Positions 9,280 through 19,116 are shown, counted from the stretch's first letter. The stretch: 64,000 nt of DNA from Paraflavitalea soli (GCF_003555545.1 NZ_CP032157.1:4158546-4222545); one strand, 5' to 3'. The notes: generated by a model from the letters alone, not told the origin. Numbers and translations are program-made.

Positions 9280-12200
9280 ATGAATAAATTTATTTCGAAC
9301 ATTGTAACCTTTTCTTTAAAGAACAGGTTCTTTATATTTTTCATGACGCTGCTGATCATTATCGGCGGTATCTGGAGTTATATTAAAACACCGCTGGAAG
9401 CTTTTCCGGATGTTACCAATACACAGATCATTATTGTGACGCAATGGCCCGGACGGAGTGCGGAGGAAGTAGAACGATTTGTAACGGTGCCGATCGAGGT
9501 GGCCATGAACTCGGTGCAGAAGAAAAGTACGCTGCGTTCTATTTCGATGTTTGGCCTGTCGGTAACCAAGATCATTTTCGATGATGATGTGGAGGATTTC
9601 TTTGCGCGACAGCAGGTGAATAACCTGCTTCGAAATGTGAGCCTGCCGGAGAATGTAGAACCAGATGTGCAGCCGCCATATGGGCCTACCGGAGAAATAT
9701 TCCGGTATACGATACAGGGTAAAGGGAAAAGCTCTACGGACCTGCTCACTATCCAGAATTGGGTGATCGACCGGCAGCTGCGCAGTATTCCGGGGGTGGC
9801 AGACCTGGTAGCATTTGGCGGGGCAGAGAAAACGTATGAGATAAAAGCAGACCCCATCATGCTGGCCCGGTATGATATTACGCCGCTGGAGATCTACAAT
9901 GCAGTGAGTAAAAGCAATATCAATGTGGGCGGAGATGTAATCGAGAAAAACGGGCAGGCTTATGTGGTGCGCGGCATCGGACTACTGGACAAGATCAAGG
10001 ATATCGACAATATCATTGTAGACAATATCAATGGTACGCCGATACTGGTAAAGAACCTGGCTACAGTGGTAGAAAGTCATGTACCACGTGTAGGACAAGT
10101 AGGGCTGGACGACAATGATGATGCAGTGGAAGGCATTGTGGTGATGCGCAAAGGAGAGAACCCGCGGGAGGTACTGGCGCGGGTAAAAGAAAAGATCAAA
10201 GAGCTGAATGAACATGTATTACCATCGGATGTACAACTGGTGACCTTTTATGACCGGGACAACCTGATGGACTTTTGTACAGATACGATCATCCACAACC
10301 TGGTAGAAGGTATCCTGCTGGTGACACTGATCGTATTCATCTTTATGTTTGACTGGCGAACGACGGTCATTGTATCGATCATTATTCCTTTGTCTTTGTT
10401 GTTTGCGTTCATTTGCTTACGCATGAAAGGGATGAGTGCCAACCTGCTGTCGATGGGCGCCATTGACTTTGGGATAATCATAGACGGTGCGGTGGTGATG
10501 GTGGAAGGTTTGTTTGTGGTGCTGGCACACAAGGCGCATGAAGTGGGAATGGAGAAGTACAATAAAATGGCCAAGCTGAGCATGATCCGGAAAACAGGCT
10601 CTTCGCTGGCGAAGGCTATCTTTTTTGCCAAGGTGATCATTATCACAAGCCTTATTCCCATTTTCGCCTTTGAGAAAGTGGAAGGTAAAATGTTCTCGCC
10701 GCTGGCCTGGACATTGAGCTTTGCCCTGCTGGGCGCCTTACTCTTTACACTTACACTGGTACCTGTACTTTCCAGTATACTGCTGAGTAAAAATGTACGG
10801 GAAAGGAATAACCCGGTGGTTAATTTCTTCAACCGGATCGTGAATAAGGGTTTCAACTTCACGATGGGACATAAGAAGTTGAGCCTGATGGTAGCATTTG
10901 GCATTATGGGGGGTGTACTTTTCTCCTTTAAATTCCTGGGGAGTGAATTCCTGCCTACGCTGAATGAAGGGGCGCTGTGGGTAGAAGCCAAATTGCCCAT
11001 GAGCAGTTCCCTTAGCAATACCACGCATTTTGTAAGTGAGTTCAGAAAGATACTCAACGATTTTGACGAAGTGAACGGTGTATTGTCGCAAACGGGGCGC
11101 AGCAATGATGGTACAGACCCTTCGGGGTTTTATTATGTACAGTGCCAGGTAAACCTCAAACCCAAAAAGGAGTGGAAACGAAAGATATCTACGGAGCAAC
11201 TGGTGGAAGAGATGGATGCCAGGCTACGGCAGTATCCCGGCGTCGTGTATAATTATTCTCAGCCCATCATTGATAACGTGGCAGAAGCGGTAGCGGGCAT
11301 CAATGCTTCCCTGGCAGTAAAGATCTTTGGCAATGACCTGGAGAAGCTGGATAAACTGGCAGATAGTGTATACAATATTCTCGGTAAGGTTCAGGGTGTA
11401 AAAGACCTGGGTATTATGCGGAATATTGGTCAGCCGGAACTGAGTATTGTACTGGATGAGCAAAAGATGGGTATTTACGGGGTCACTACGGCGGATGCGA
11501 ATGCGGTGATAGAAATGGCGATCGGCGGTAAATCGGTATCTACCTTTTACCAGCAGGAAAGGAAGTTTGACATCCGCATCCGGTATCCGGAGGAATACCG
11601 TGATAATGAATACAAGATCGGCAAGCTGATGGTGCCTACCATCCATGGGGCCAAAGTGCAATTGCGGGAAATAGCGGATATTAAAACGGTGACTGGTCCT
11701 GCCTTTATTTACCGGGACAAGAATACGCGTTTTATTGCTATCAAGTTCTCTATCCGGGAAAGGGATATGGGAAGTACGATTGCGGAAGCGCAACAAAAGG
11801 TTGACAAACAGATAAAGCTGGACAAAGGCTTTCATGTGGAATGGAGTGGAGAGTTTGAGAACCAGGTGCGGGCGCAGAAAAAACTGTCGCAGGTGGTACC
11901 GGTGGTGCTGGTGATGATCTTCATCCTGCTCTTCATTACATTTGGCAATGCAGTAGATGCGGGATTGGTGCTGGTCAATGTACCTTTTGCGCTGATCGGG
12001 GGTATCCTGGCGCTGCATATTACAGGTACCATCTTCAGTATTTCGGCAGGTATTGGATTTATTGCACTGTTCGGTATCTGTATTCAGAACGGAGTGATCC
12101 TGATCTCGGTATTCAAGCAGAACCTGCACCAGAAAGTGCCCCTGGCAGAGGCCATCCGGGAGGGGGTGAATTCGAGGATCAGGCCGGTGGTGATGACAGC

Positions 12201-12402
12201 GCTGATGGCGGCGATTGGTTTGCTGCCCGCGGCGGTGTCTACGGGTATCGGATCGGAGACGCAGAAACCACTGGCCATTGTGGTGATCGGGGGGTTGATC
12301 AGCTCCACGATATTGACCTTGCTGATATTTCCGCTGATCGTGGAGATATTTTACCGGCGTTCTCACAAGCGGAAGCAACGGAGGACGGTATCCCTGACGT
12401 AA
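9280..12402 (+). CDS. czcA: Heavy-metal efflux RND pump, CzcA type (divalent cations)
   Basis: This 1040-residue inner-membrane pump has 12 predicted membrane helices and two large periplasmic loops, the size normal for HME-RND proteins. The key evidence for specificity is helix 4: DFGIIIDGAVVMVE with D396, D402 and E409. This is the D-D-E pattern of the Co/Zn/Cd group (CzcA), not the pattern of the Cu/Ag group (CusA). It should expel Zn, Co, Cd or Ni by proton antiport with the adaptor and duct encoded upstream. A strong hairpin terminator follows at 12505. Exact metal is inferred. Confidence 0.93.
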   Translation: MNKFISNIVTFSLKNRFFIFFMTLLIIIGGIWSYIKTPLEAFPDVTNTQIIIVTQWPGRSAEEVERFVTVPIEVAMNSVQKKSTLRSISMFGLSVTKIIFDDDVEDFFARQQVNNLLRNVSLPENVEPDVQPPYGPTGEIFRYTIQGKGKSSTDLLTIQNWVIDRQLRSIPGVADLVAFGGAEKTYEIKADPIMLARYDITPLEIYNAVSKSNINVGGDVIEKNGQAYVVRGIGLLDKIKDIDNIIVDNINGTPILVKNLATVVESHVPRVGQVGLDDNDDAVEGIVVMRKGENPREVLARVKEKIKELNEHVLPSDVQLVTFYDRDNLMDFCTDTIIHNLVEGILLVTLIVFIFMFDWRTTVIVSIIIPLSLLFAFICLRMKGMSANLLSMGAIDFGIIIDGAVVMVEGLFVVLAHKAHEVGMEKYNKMAKLSMIRKTGSSLAKAIFFAKVIIITSLIPIFAFEKVEGKMFSPLAWTLSFALLGALLFTLTLVPVLSSILLSKNVRERNNPVVNFFNRIVNKGFNFTMGHKKLSLMVAFGIMGGVLFSFKFLGSEFLPTLNEGALWVEAKLPMSSSLSNTTHFVSEFRKILNDFDEVNGVLSQTGRSNDGTDPSGFYYVQCQVNLKPKKEWKRKISTEQLVEEMDARLRQYPGVVYNYSQPIIDNVAEAVAGINASLAVKIFGNDLEKLDKLADSVYNILGKVQGVKDLGIMRNIGQPELSIVLDEQKMGIYGVTTADANAVIEMAIGGKSVSTFYQQERKFDIRIRYPEEYRDNEYKIGKLMVPTIHGAKVQLREIADIKTVTGPAFIYRDKNTRFIAIKFSIRERDMGSTIAEAQQKVDKQIKLDKGFHVEWSGEFENQVRAQKKLSQVVPVVLVMIFILLFITFGNAVDAGLVLVNVPFALIGGILALHITGTIFSISAGIGFIALFGICIQNGVILISVFKQNLHQKVPLAEAIREGVNSRIRPVVMTALMAAIGLLPAAVSTGIGSETQKPLAIVVIGGLISSTILTLLIFPLIVEIFYRRSHKRKQRRTVSLT

Positions 12403-12407
12403 GGGGA

Positions 12408-12442
12408 AGAATACAGAATACAGAATTCAGAATCCAGAATGG
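12408..12442. repeat. Heptad tandem repeat (AGAATAC family)
   Basis: Five in-register 7-bp units follow the czcA-like stop by 5 bp: AGAATAC, AGAATAC, AGAATTC, AGAATCC, AGAATGG. The same family occurs at 37321-37404. Confidence 0.8.
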
Positions 12443-12504
12443 CTCCGCGATTTGGACATGTTGATTAAATACAGCTGATTGATTGTAATCAATGGTCTTC
12501 TAAA

Positions 12505-12535
12505 AAACCGGCAGTGATTTCGATCCTGCCGGTTT
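12505..12535 (+). terminator. Hairpin terminator of the czc-like operon
   Basis: AAACCGGCAG at 12505-12514 pairs perfectly with CTGCCGGTTT at 12526-12535 around an 11-nt loop, and a T-rich run follows. It is the first strong terminator after the pump gene. Confidence 0.8.
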
Positions 12536-12672
12536 CTTATTATTTTTGCCCCCGGAAGACAAATGGGATCATGCGGCAGCCCTGACCGGGAATTCTGATC
12601 CGAAATCGTTCCGGTTTTATTAATTTACAGGGGCAACAAACTGGGAATTATTCCAACCTATACTCACCGATC

Positions 12673-13464
12673 ATGAAAAGACGCCGCTTTATACAGTCCA
12701 CCTTACTTACAGGAGCCTCCACTGCCCTGGTGCCTGCTGCCGTATTATCAGCCGATGCAGGCAAAAAGAAACAGGAGTACTATGAACTGCGTGTATATTC
12801 ATTTAAGGACGATGCCCAGCAACAATTAACGGAGACTTACCTGGCGCAGGCTGCCATTCCGGCGCTGAACCGGATGGGTTGCAAGCATGTAGGGGTATTT
12901 ACAGAAATGCAGCCAACGGGGCATACCCGGCTTTTTGTGGTGATCTCCTTTCCCTCGCTGGATGATTTTACCGGCATGGATGTAACACTCGCTAAGGATA
13001 TTACCTTTCAGCAGGCGGCCACTGATTACCTGATGGCGCCCGCAGATGCTCCGGCCTATGAGCGTATTCAGAGTTCGCTGTTGAAGTCTTTTAGCGGTAT
13101 GCCCAACCTGGTAGCTCCTGCCGGAAAGGAAAGGATCTTTGAGCTGCGCCGTTATGAAAGCCCTACTGAATATGCCGGGAAGAAGAAGATTGAGATGTTC
13201 AATGAAGGCGGGGAGATCGATATCTTCAAAAAAACAGGCCTCACGCCGGTATTCTTTGGAGAAACGCTGATTGGGGAGGCACGTCCTAATCTGACATACA
13301 TGATCACTTTCGATAATATGGAAAAGCATGATCTTAACTGGAAAGCCTTTGGCAGTGATCCGGAATGGAAAAGGATTGCCAGCATGGAGGAATATTCGGA
13401 TAAGAAACTGATCTCCAAAATCACCCGCACATTTTTAAAACCCACCAGCTATTCACAGATATAA
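12673..13464 (+). CDS. NIPSNAP-family protein with export signal
   Basis: This 263-residue protein begins MKRRRFIQSTLL, a twin-arginine-like signal, with processing likely near residue 28. Two ferredoxin-like (dimeric alpha-beta barrel) NIPSNAP units follow: YYELRVYSFKDD at about 36 and IFELRRYESPTEYAGKK at about 155. NIPSNAP proteins have no agreed reaction, and in Bacteroidota they are often found near sugar catabolism genes. Here the gene stands alone, with a terminator upstream and a gap of 331 bp downstream. The family call is firm, the role unknown. Confidence 0.88.
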   Translation: MKRRRFIQSTLLTGASTALVPAAVLSADAGKKKQEYYELRVYSFKDDAQQQLTETYLAQAAIPALNRMGCKHVGVFTEMQPTGHTRLFVVISFPSLDDFTGMDVTLAKDITFQQAATDYLMAPADAPAYERIQSSLLKSFSGMPNLVAPAGKERIFELRRYESPTEYAGKKKIEMFNEGGEIDIFKKTGLTPVFFGETLIGEARPNLTYMITFDNMEKHDLNWKAFGSDPEWKRIASMEEYSDKKLISKITRTFLKPTSYSQI

Positions 13465-13795
13465 ACTGGCATTTTGCCGGCTTTTATTAGGATCCTACCG
13501 GGTACGTACAGTCACTGTTGTACTCACTGCTGGTATTCACTTTTCCAATAGAAAAAAATAAGTTGATTTGAATGCCGCATAGGAGAATGCAATATCTTGT
13601 GGAGGATTTACCTCTATTTTCCGAATAGAGCGGTCCCCAAACCTGATCCCATATAAAAAATGCCGCAGGCATGATTTTTATCCTCTGTTGATCGCTTACC
13701 TTCTGATTCATCTTGCCATATGATCCGATTTCTACGTATGTAGCAGTTCCTGTTACATGCATCATTTTTTTGTATCATCCTGAAAAACGTAACGA
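13465..13795. other. Intergenic stretch, nearly featureless
   Basis: No supported gene is present. A short hairpin (GGC ATTTT GCC near 13478) followed by a T-rich run may end the NIPSNAP transcript. A perfect 7-bp stem, CTCTATT (13612-13618) with AATAGAG (13624-13630), lies in the middle. No clear TAnnTTTG element precedes the esterase gene. Confidence 0.5.
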
Positions 13796-15175
13796 ATGAA
13801 GCATTTGTACTCCTTCTGTACAGCATGCCTGGTAATGGTATGTCTGTTATGGAATCAGCCAGGTATTGCACAAGATCAGGTCCAATTACCTACACACACG
13901 CCCCAATCTATAAGGATCAATAGTAATATCGGGGGCTTTTATGAATACCTTCCCCAGGGATATTCTGCAGCTGCCAGCCAACTCTATCCTTTGATCGTGT
14001 ACCTGCATGGGGACGGCGATCGTGGACTCGGCACCCAGGCAGACCTGGCCAAATTATTAACTAAAGCGCTCCCTAAATATATTGATGATGGTTTGTTTCC
14101 TGTATCCTATACAGTGAACGGGCAAACCTTTAGGTTCCTGGTGATATCGCCCCAATATGATCAGTGGCCTTCGCCTGTGGACATTGGTGACGTGATCACG
14201 TATGCCAAAAATCATTATAAGGTAGATACGAACCGCATTTATCTTACTGGGATGAGTGTAGGCGGTGGCAGAACCTGGGAATATGCCGGCAGCACCTTGT
14301 TGGCTGCTCAAAAGCTGGCGGCCATTGTGCCGGTGTGCGGCTATTCGACTGCAACAACTTCCACTACACGGAATATGGCCAACGCCAATTTGCCGATATG
14401 GGCCACGCACAACCAGGGTGATCCGAATGTACCGGTAGCGCTGACAAATAATTATGTGAGCATGATCAATGGCAATAGTCAGCCACCTACACCCCTGGCA
14501 CAAAAATCAATTTTCGCAGCCAATGATCATGATGCCTGGACACGCACTTACAATCCATCTTATAAGGAGAATAATAAGAATATCTATGAGTGGATGCTAC
14601 AATTTAGCCGGGAAGAACTGAGCTTACCGGTCACACTTAGCAATTACCGGATCCTATCATCTGGTAAAGAAGCCGTAACGATCGGTTGGTCCACCATGGC
14701 AGAACAACAAAATCAATATTTCAGCATAGAGCGTTCGGCAGACGGTATCCACTTTACGGTAATTGGCAAGGTGGCAGCTACGAACCAGGCCAATGGCAGC
14801 AACTATTCATTTAAGGATGGGCAACCAGCCCGGGGTAATAATTTTTACCGGCTGAGCCAGACAGACCTGAATGGTAAGACCACTTACTATACGCTCCTGA
14901 AAACGACCATCGATGTTACTGCGGGCAGCCTGGTGTTGTTTCCCAATCCGGCTACAGCAGCTGTGACTGTAGGGTTCCAACATCCGGACAAAGACAGGCT
15001 GACGGTAAAGATCATTAACCAACAGGGCATGGTGGTACAGCTTAACCAATACAATAAGGAAACGGGTTACTGGCAACAATCCATCCCTACCGGCCACCTG
15101 GCAGCAGGCCAATATTTTATACAGGTGAAGGGATCGGTGTTTGAGGGTACGCAGCCACTGGTAATCAGGAAGTAG
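13796..15175 (+). CDS. Secreted alpha/beta-hydrolase esterase with T9SS C-terminal sorting domain
   Basis: This 459-residue protein has a signal peptide ending at GIAQ and an alpha/beta-hydrolase domain (residues about 35-275) of the poly-hydroxybutyrate-depolymerase/carboxylesterase type. The oxyanion loop is VYLHGDGDRG, the nucleophile S154 lies in GMSVGG, and the histidine is probably in AANDHDAW. A linker beta-domain follows (about 285-370). The last 80 residues (LVLFPNPATAAVTV to the final PLVIRK) are a type IX secretion sorting domain, so the enzyme is exported across the outer membrane and probably surface-attached. Substrate is unknown, and an ester of a polysaccharide or polyester would fit. 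Confidence 0.85.
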   Translation: MKHLYSFCTACLVMVCLLWNQPGIAQDQVQLPTHTPQSIRINSNIGGFYEYLPQGYSAAASQLYPLIVYLHGDGDRGLGTQADLAKLLTKALPKYIDDGLFPVSYTVNGQTFRFLVISPQYDQWPSPVDIGDVITYAKNHYKVDTNRIYLTGMSVGGGRTWEYAGSTLLAAQKLAAIVPVCGYSTATTSTTRNMANANLPIWATHNQGDPNVPVALTNNYVSMINGNSQPPTPLAQKSIFAANDHDAWTRTYNPSYKENNKNIYEWMLQFSREELSLPVTLSNYRILSSGKEAVTIGWSTMAEQQNQYFSIERSADGIHFTVIGKVAATNQANGSNYSFKDGQPARGNNFYRLSQTDLNGKTTYYTLLKTTIDVTAGSLVLFPNPATAAVTVGFQHPDKDRLTVKIINQQGMVVQLNQYNKETGYWQQSIPTGHLAAGQYFIQVKGSVFEGTQPLVIRK

Positions 15176-15197
15176 GGCTCCGTAAGAAGGCGGAACA

Positions 15198-15231
15198 ACA
15201 AAAGGAAAGGACTGACGTTCTTTCCTTTTGT
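15198..15231 (+). terminator. Hairpin terminator after the esterase gene
   Basis: ACAAAAGGAAAG at 15198-15209 pairs perfectly with CTTTCCTTTTGT at 15220-15231. It lies 23 bp after the esterase stop and 36 bp before the next start, so it separates the two transcripts. Confidence 0.75.
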
Positions 15232-15267
15232 ATTTTGTACCTTTCATCATCACCTAACAATCCCTTT

Positions 15268-16389
15268 ATGCGCCTTTCTGCCTCTCTTTTGTATTCCAGC
15301 CTGCTGTTAACCCTTTTTGCTATCGGCTGTACAGAGCCTGAAAAACCTGCTACCAAAGAAGAAGCAGCACAGCTTGCCCGGTCGCTCGAAAATAGCATGA
15401 ACAAAAAAAGTGCTGCCAAATTCAACGAAGCGCTGGACGTTGCTTCGCTTCAAAAAAGGATACAGGAGGCGGGTAGTCAAAAGATAGACACCCGCATTGT
15501 AGATGGGGCTATGAAGGAATTGAAGTCGGGCCAACTGGGATCGCAGATCATACAGGCATTGGGTAAAACAGGCACCTACCAATTGGTAAAACAATATGAG
15601 AAGGATAAAAACCAACACCTGGTATTCCGGATGTATGCCAACAGCAAACTGAACTACCACGATCTGGAAGTGATCAAGAAAAAGGACCAGGTAAAAATAA
15701 GTGATGTCTTTATTTACATGACGGGTGAAAACCTGAGCGCTACGCTGGCCGAATCGGCGCTGTTGATGACAGAGAATTTAGATAACCTGACGGAAATGGA
15801 CAAAAACCGCCTGAATAACATCAAGCGCATCAGACAACTTATCAACCAGGAAGAATATACCAAGGCGCAAGCGCTATATAAAGAACTGCCTGCCGTCTTA
15901 AAGCAAACCAAGCTTTTTCAAATGATGTATGTACAGATAGCTGCGGGACTGGGCAATGACGAATACCTGAAGGCCATGACCGATTATAAAAAGTCTTATC
16001 CCAATGCAGCCAATGTATATCTATTGATGATCGATGCCTATATATTGAAAGAGGAATATGACAACGCACTTCAGGCTGTGAACCAACTTGATTCACTGAT
16101 CAATAAAGATCCCTTCCTGGATTATTACCGGGGATTGATCTACAAAATGACAGGCAATAAGGCCAAGCAGCTGGAACACTTTGAATCGCTCAACGCCAGC
16201 ATGCCTGGCTTTTCAGATGGAACGCTGGAATTGCTGATCACTTACCTGGATGCTGAAGAAACGGATAAAGCGGTGGCGCTTGTTACCAATAAGAAAAGTA
16301 ACTACAAGAAGATCGATAAGGAGCAGCGGGAAACGATCTATTCGCTTTATCCGGAATTCAAGAAGCAACTGGGTGCAGATGCGGATTAA
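15268..16389 (+). CDS. TPR-repeat lipoprotein
   Basis: Translation is taken from the ATG at 15268 because the protein then begins with a clean lipoprotein signal and lipobox AIGC (C21). A longer frame from 15235 would overlap the terminator region and bury the signal. The 373-residue protein has a charged N-terminal half without a recognised domain, then alpha-helical tetratricopeptide-like repeats from about residue 195 (INQEEYTKAQALYKELP, ILKEEYDNALQAVNQLD, LLITYLDAEETDKAVALV). It is probably anchored in the outer membrane as a scaffold. Its stop overlaps the stop of the convergent mlaD gene by 3-4 bases. Confidence 0.8.
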   Translation: MRLSASLLYSSLLLTLFAIGCTEPEKPATKEEAAQLARSLENSMNKKSAAKFNEALDVASLQKRIQEAGSQKIDTRIVDGAMKELKSGQLGSQIIQALGKTGTYQLVKQYEKDKNQHLVFRMYANSKLNYHDLEVIKKKDQVKISDVFIYMTGENLSATLAESALLMTENLDNLTEMDKNRLNNIKRIRQLINQEEYTKAQALYKELPAVLKQTKLFQMMYVQIAAGLGNDEYLKAMTDYKKSYPNAANVYLLMIDAYILKEEYDNALQAVNQLDSLINKDPFLDYYRGLIYKMTGNKAKQLEHFESLNASMPGFSDGTLELLITYLDAEETDKAVALVTNKKSNYKKIDKEQRETIYSLYPEFKKQLGADAD

Positions 16390-17414
16390 TTCTTTTTGCG
16401 GGCGTTGGCGCTGTCTTTTGCTTCTCTTGCTTCGCGCCGTGCCTTTCTTTTAAAATAACCACGAAACAAGAAGTTATGCTGGAGGGCTTCGAGGTTCTCA
16501 TCCAGCTTCTGACTGCTACTGTTTAGGTTTTCCAGTGTGCTGCGCAATTCGCCAGCCACTTTTTCATCATTCAACAGAACGCCGGCTGCATTGTCGCCCT
16601 CGTCCAGTTTTTCGCCTGCATTGCGCAATGAGTGCATGAAAGCATTCGTTTGGGCAGTGGCCAGGTTGATCTGCTCTACGGAAGTACGCAGGTTGGTCAT
16701 GATCACGGTATCGGTAACCAGGTCACCGGCCAGGGTACCGGGCTTATTCAGCCTGGCCGTATAACCGGCAATACTACCTGTAAGTTGCTCACTGTTGCGG
16801 GCAGCGGTTTGCAGGTTGGCCACGGTGGTGCGTAAGGTAGCCATGGTAGCCTGCAGATTCTTGTACAGGGTTTCATCCTGCAGCAAGGCGCCCATGGATC
16901 CTTTACCTTCCACCAATCTTTTGCTGATATCCTTAAAGTCTGTGGTAATGGCTGCCAGGTTTTTGTTGTTGGTTTGTAAGGTGGCCAGCATTTCTTCGGG
17001 ATTCATGGCTTCTTCCACCTGTAGGTTCTCCCCTCCCATTATCGCGCCGGCTGGCTGGGTTCCCCCATAAATAACGATGAGCTTATTACCAATAAGGCCC
17101 TCTGAACTGATCTTTGCTTTGGCATCTTTGCGAATGTATTCGTGGGCCTTCCTATCGATAGTTATGGTCACTTTCACCTGGGATGTGCCAAAGAAGTCAA
17201 GACTTTTCACCGTACCGATCTTTACACCTGAAAACCAAACATTGTTTCCTTTCTGCAAGCCGTTCACGTTGTTGAAAACAGCTGACACAGTAAGGGAAGG
17301 AGAAAAGGTTTTCTTTTGTCCACCGAGGGTGAAGATACCCACCACCAGGATGATGGTACCGAGGGTGATAAAGAATCCTACAATGATCGCCTGTTTATTT
17401 TTGGATATACTCAT
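16386..17414 (-). CDS. mlaD: MlaD-family (MCE) lipid-transport substrate-binding protein
   Basis: This 342-residue protein has one N-terminal membrane helix (residues 8-30) and a single MCE domain (NGLQKGNNVWFSGVKIGTVKSLDFF, about 45-120). A long helical, coiled-coil-prone C-terminus follows (about 130-330), with several copies of NLQTA/LNSSSQKLDENLEAL-type helices. It should form the periplasmic ring of an Mla-like ABC system that moves phospholipids between the membranes. The start codon overlaps the stop of mlaF by one base (TAATG), indicating translational coupling. Confidence 0.9.
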   Translation of the reverse strand: MSISKNKQAIIVGFFITLGTIILVVGIFTLGGQKKTFSPSLTVSAVFNNVNGLQKGNNVWFSGVKIGTVKSLDFFGTSQVKVTITIDRKAHEYIRKDAKAKISSEGLIGNKLIVIYGGTQPAGAIMGGENLQVEEAMNPEEMLATLQTNNKNLAAITTDFKDISKRLVEGKGSMGALLQDETLYKNLQATMATLRTTVANLQTAARNSEQLTGSIAGYTARLNKPGTLAGDLVTDTVIMTNLRTSVEQINLATAQTNAFMHSLRNAGEKLDEGDNAAGVLLNDEKVAGELRSTLENLNSSSQKLDENLEALQHNFLFRGYFKRKARREAREAKDSANARKKN

Positions 17415-18190
17415 TATTCAATAAAATTATAGTCATAAAAACTTTTCACCTGCTCATTGGTACTGTTCTGCACCACTTCCTCAAAAAGGCCTATTTGGGC
17501 AAACTGGCCATCCAGTAAAATGGCGATGCGGTCGCCGGTAGCTTTGGCACAGGTAAGATCATGGGTAATGATGACGGATGAAGTATGGTATTGCTGCTGC
17601 ACTTCATTGATGAGGTTGTTGATGTCCATGCTGGTGATGGGATCCAGACCGGCGGTAGGTTCATCATACAACATGATAGCGGGACGCATAATGAGGGTAC
17701 GGGCAATACCGATGCGCTTTCGTTGGCCACCGGACAGTTCAGCCGGCAATTGGTGAATGGTTTGGGACAATCCAACAGCGTCCAGCACGCGTTCCACTTG
17801 TCTTTTCACTTCGGCGGATGATAAGTTCTTTGAATTGCGCTGGAGGGGAAAGGCCAGGTTTTCTCCTACGGTCATACTATCGTATAAGGCGCTGTGCTGG
17901 AAAGAAAAGCCGATCTTCAATCGCAATGCATCGAGTGCCCGCACGGAGAGTTTATCCACCTCTTGGCCCAATACCTGCACCATTCCCCTATCGGGTTTTA
18001 GGAGGCCAGCCATGATCTTAATAAGAACAGATTTACCGGTGCCCGAGCGGCCCAGTACGACCAGGTTTTCCCCTTCCCGGATATCGAGGTTAATGCCACG
18101 CAGTACATGGTTATTACCAAAAGACTTATACAGATCCCTGACGGCGACCACCACCTTTTCTTTGTTGATATGACTACTGCTTTTTTTCAT
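17414..18190 (-). CDS. mlaF: MlaF-family ABC transporter ATPase
   Basis: This 258-residue ATPase has Walker A (GRSGTGKSVL), the ABC signature (LSGGQRKR) and Walker B (IMLYDEPTAGLDP), and a switch histidine in VIITHD. The GTGKSVL form and the gene order identify it as the energising subunit of the MlaEFD lipid transporter. It lies 8 bp after mlaE and overlaps mlaD by one base. Confidence 0.93.
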   Translation of the reverse strand: MKKSSSHINKEKVVVAVRDLYKSFGNNHVLRGINLDIREGENLVVLGRSGTGKSVLIKIMAGLLKPDRGMVQVLGQEVDKLSVRALDALRLKIGFSFQHSALYDSMTVGENLAFPLQRNSKNLSSAEVKRQVERVLDAVGLSQTIHQLPAELSGGQRKRIGIARTLIMRPAIMLYDEPTAGLDPITSMDINNLINEVQQQYHTSSVIITHDLTCAKATGDRIAILLDGQFAQIGLFEEVVQNSTNEQVKSFYDYNFIE

Positions 18191-18198
18191 GCTGTCAT

Positions 18199-18996
18199 TT
18201 AAGGTCTGAACGAATTGACCACCTGCACAATAATGATCTCTTCTACGAAAATGAGGAACATGGAAATAACCACGGCCGAATTGGCTGCCTTTCCAACCCC
18301 CTGGGTTCCCTGGGTAGTATAATACCCCTTATAACATCCTATAATGCCGATGGTGAAACCAAAAACCAATGATTTGAAGGTGGATGCGAAAATGTCCAGG
18401 AAGGATATCTGTTCAAAAGCATTCTGGAAAAAGGCTGCCAGGCTGGTTTGTTCATTGTTGTGGACATTGAGGTAAGCGCCAAGCAAAGCAATGAGGGACA
18501 TATACAGCATGAGCAATGGCAACATGCAGGTAGTAGCCAACACGCGGGTAACCACCAGGAAACGAAAAGGGTTGACAGCGGATACCTCCATCGCATCAAT
18601 TTGCTCTGTTACACGCATGGAACCCAGTTCGGCCCCGATGTTGGACCCCACCTTACCGGCGGCAATAAGAGCGGTTACAAGAGGCGCCAGGGCGCGAATG
18701 ATAGCAATGGCTACCAGGGAGGGCAACCAGGAGGTAGCACCAAACTCGGCCAGGGAAGGCCGGGACTGTTTGGTGAATACTATACCAGTGACGAAACTGG
18801 TAACTGATACGAGCGCCAGTGACTTATAACCCACCATGTAAAACTGCCTGATGATCTCCTTCCATTCATAGGGTGGTAAAAAAGCCTCTTTGAAGAAGCG
18901 TCCGGTGAATTGGCCTATGGCGTAGATATCCATAAAAAAGGCATCCAACTGCCTGGAAAATACCTGTTTGCCTGACTTTTGGGAGGGTCCGCCCAT
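18199..18996 (-). CDS. mlaE: MlaE-family ABC transporter permease
   Basis: The permease carries the MlaE domain with about five membrane segments and the conserved EEGAM-like coupling region here seen as GAELGSMRVTEQIDAMEVSAVNPFRFLVVTRVLA. I prefer the ATG at 18996 (265 residues). The frame is open to 19074, but that extension would overlap the promoter (19064-19095) of the divergent nuclease gene. It is the first gene of mlaE-mlaF-mlaD, which probably moves phospholipid between inner and outer membranes to keep outer-membrane asymmetry. Direction of transport is not decided by sequence. Confidence 0.9.
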   Translation of the reverse strand: MGGPSQKSGKQVFSRQLDAFFMDIYAIGQFTGRFFKEAFLPPYEWKEIIRQFYMVGYKSLALVSVTSFVTGIVFTKQSRPSLAEFGATSWLPSLVAIAIIRALAPLVTALIAAGKVGSNIGAELGSMRVTEQIDAMEVSAVNPFRFLVVTRVLATTCMLPLLMLYMSLIALLGAYLNVHNNEQTSLAAFFQNAFEQISFLDIFASTFKSLVFGFTIGIIGCYKGYYTTQGTQGVGKAANSAVVISMFLIFVEEIIIVQVVNSFRP

Positions 18997-19063
18997 AAAT
19001 AACGCTGGTTTTATTAACCGGGGATGATTTTCCCCGCTTATCCTTGGGTATTGGGTGTTCCAA

Positions 19064-19095
19064 TCTTGTGCCAAGGGAATGTCTGCTTATATTTG
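19064..19095 (+). promoter_or_regulatory. Promoter of the S1/P1 nuclease gene
   Basis: A -33 element (TCTTG, 19064-19068) is followed after exactly 19 nt by TATATTTG at 19088-19095, a full TAnnTTTG match. The ATG is 22 bp further. It supports the start at 19117. Confidence 0.65.
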
Positions 19096-19116
19096 GGCAA
19101 ACAATTACTTACTGAT

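Noticed and set aside
10248-11105. Long open frames antisense to the czcA-like pump (also 11224-12378)
   Set aside because: They are antisense shadows of a well-supported RND gene, with basic, low-complexity translations and no recognisable motif.
9280-12402. Copper/silver (CusA) assignment for the metal pump
   Set aside because: Helix 4 has the D-D-E pattern with DFG typical of Co/Zn/Cd pumps, and the methionine-rich CusA features were not seen.
13487-13871. Minus-strand ORFs in the gap before the esterase gene
   Set aside because: Their translations have no domain, signal or membrane pattern, and they extend into the esterase gene.
18997-19074. Longer N-terminus for the MlaE permease
   Set aside because: The extension overlaps the promoter of the divergent nuclease gene and adds no hydrophobic or conserved sequence.
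19024-19116. Longer N-terminus for the S1/P1 nuclease
   Set aside because: It would hide the signal peptide, and the promoter at 19064-19095 lies inside it.
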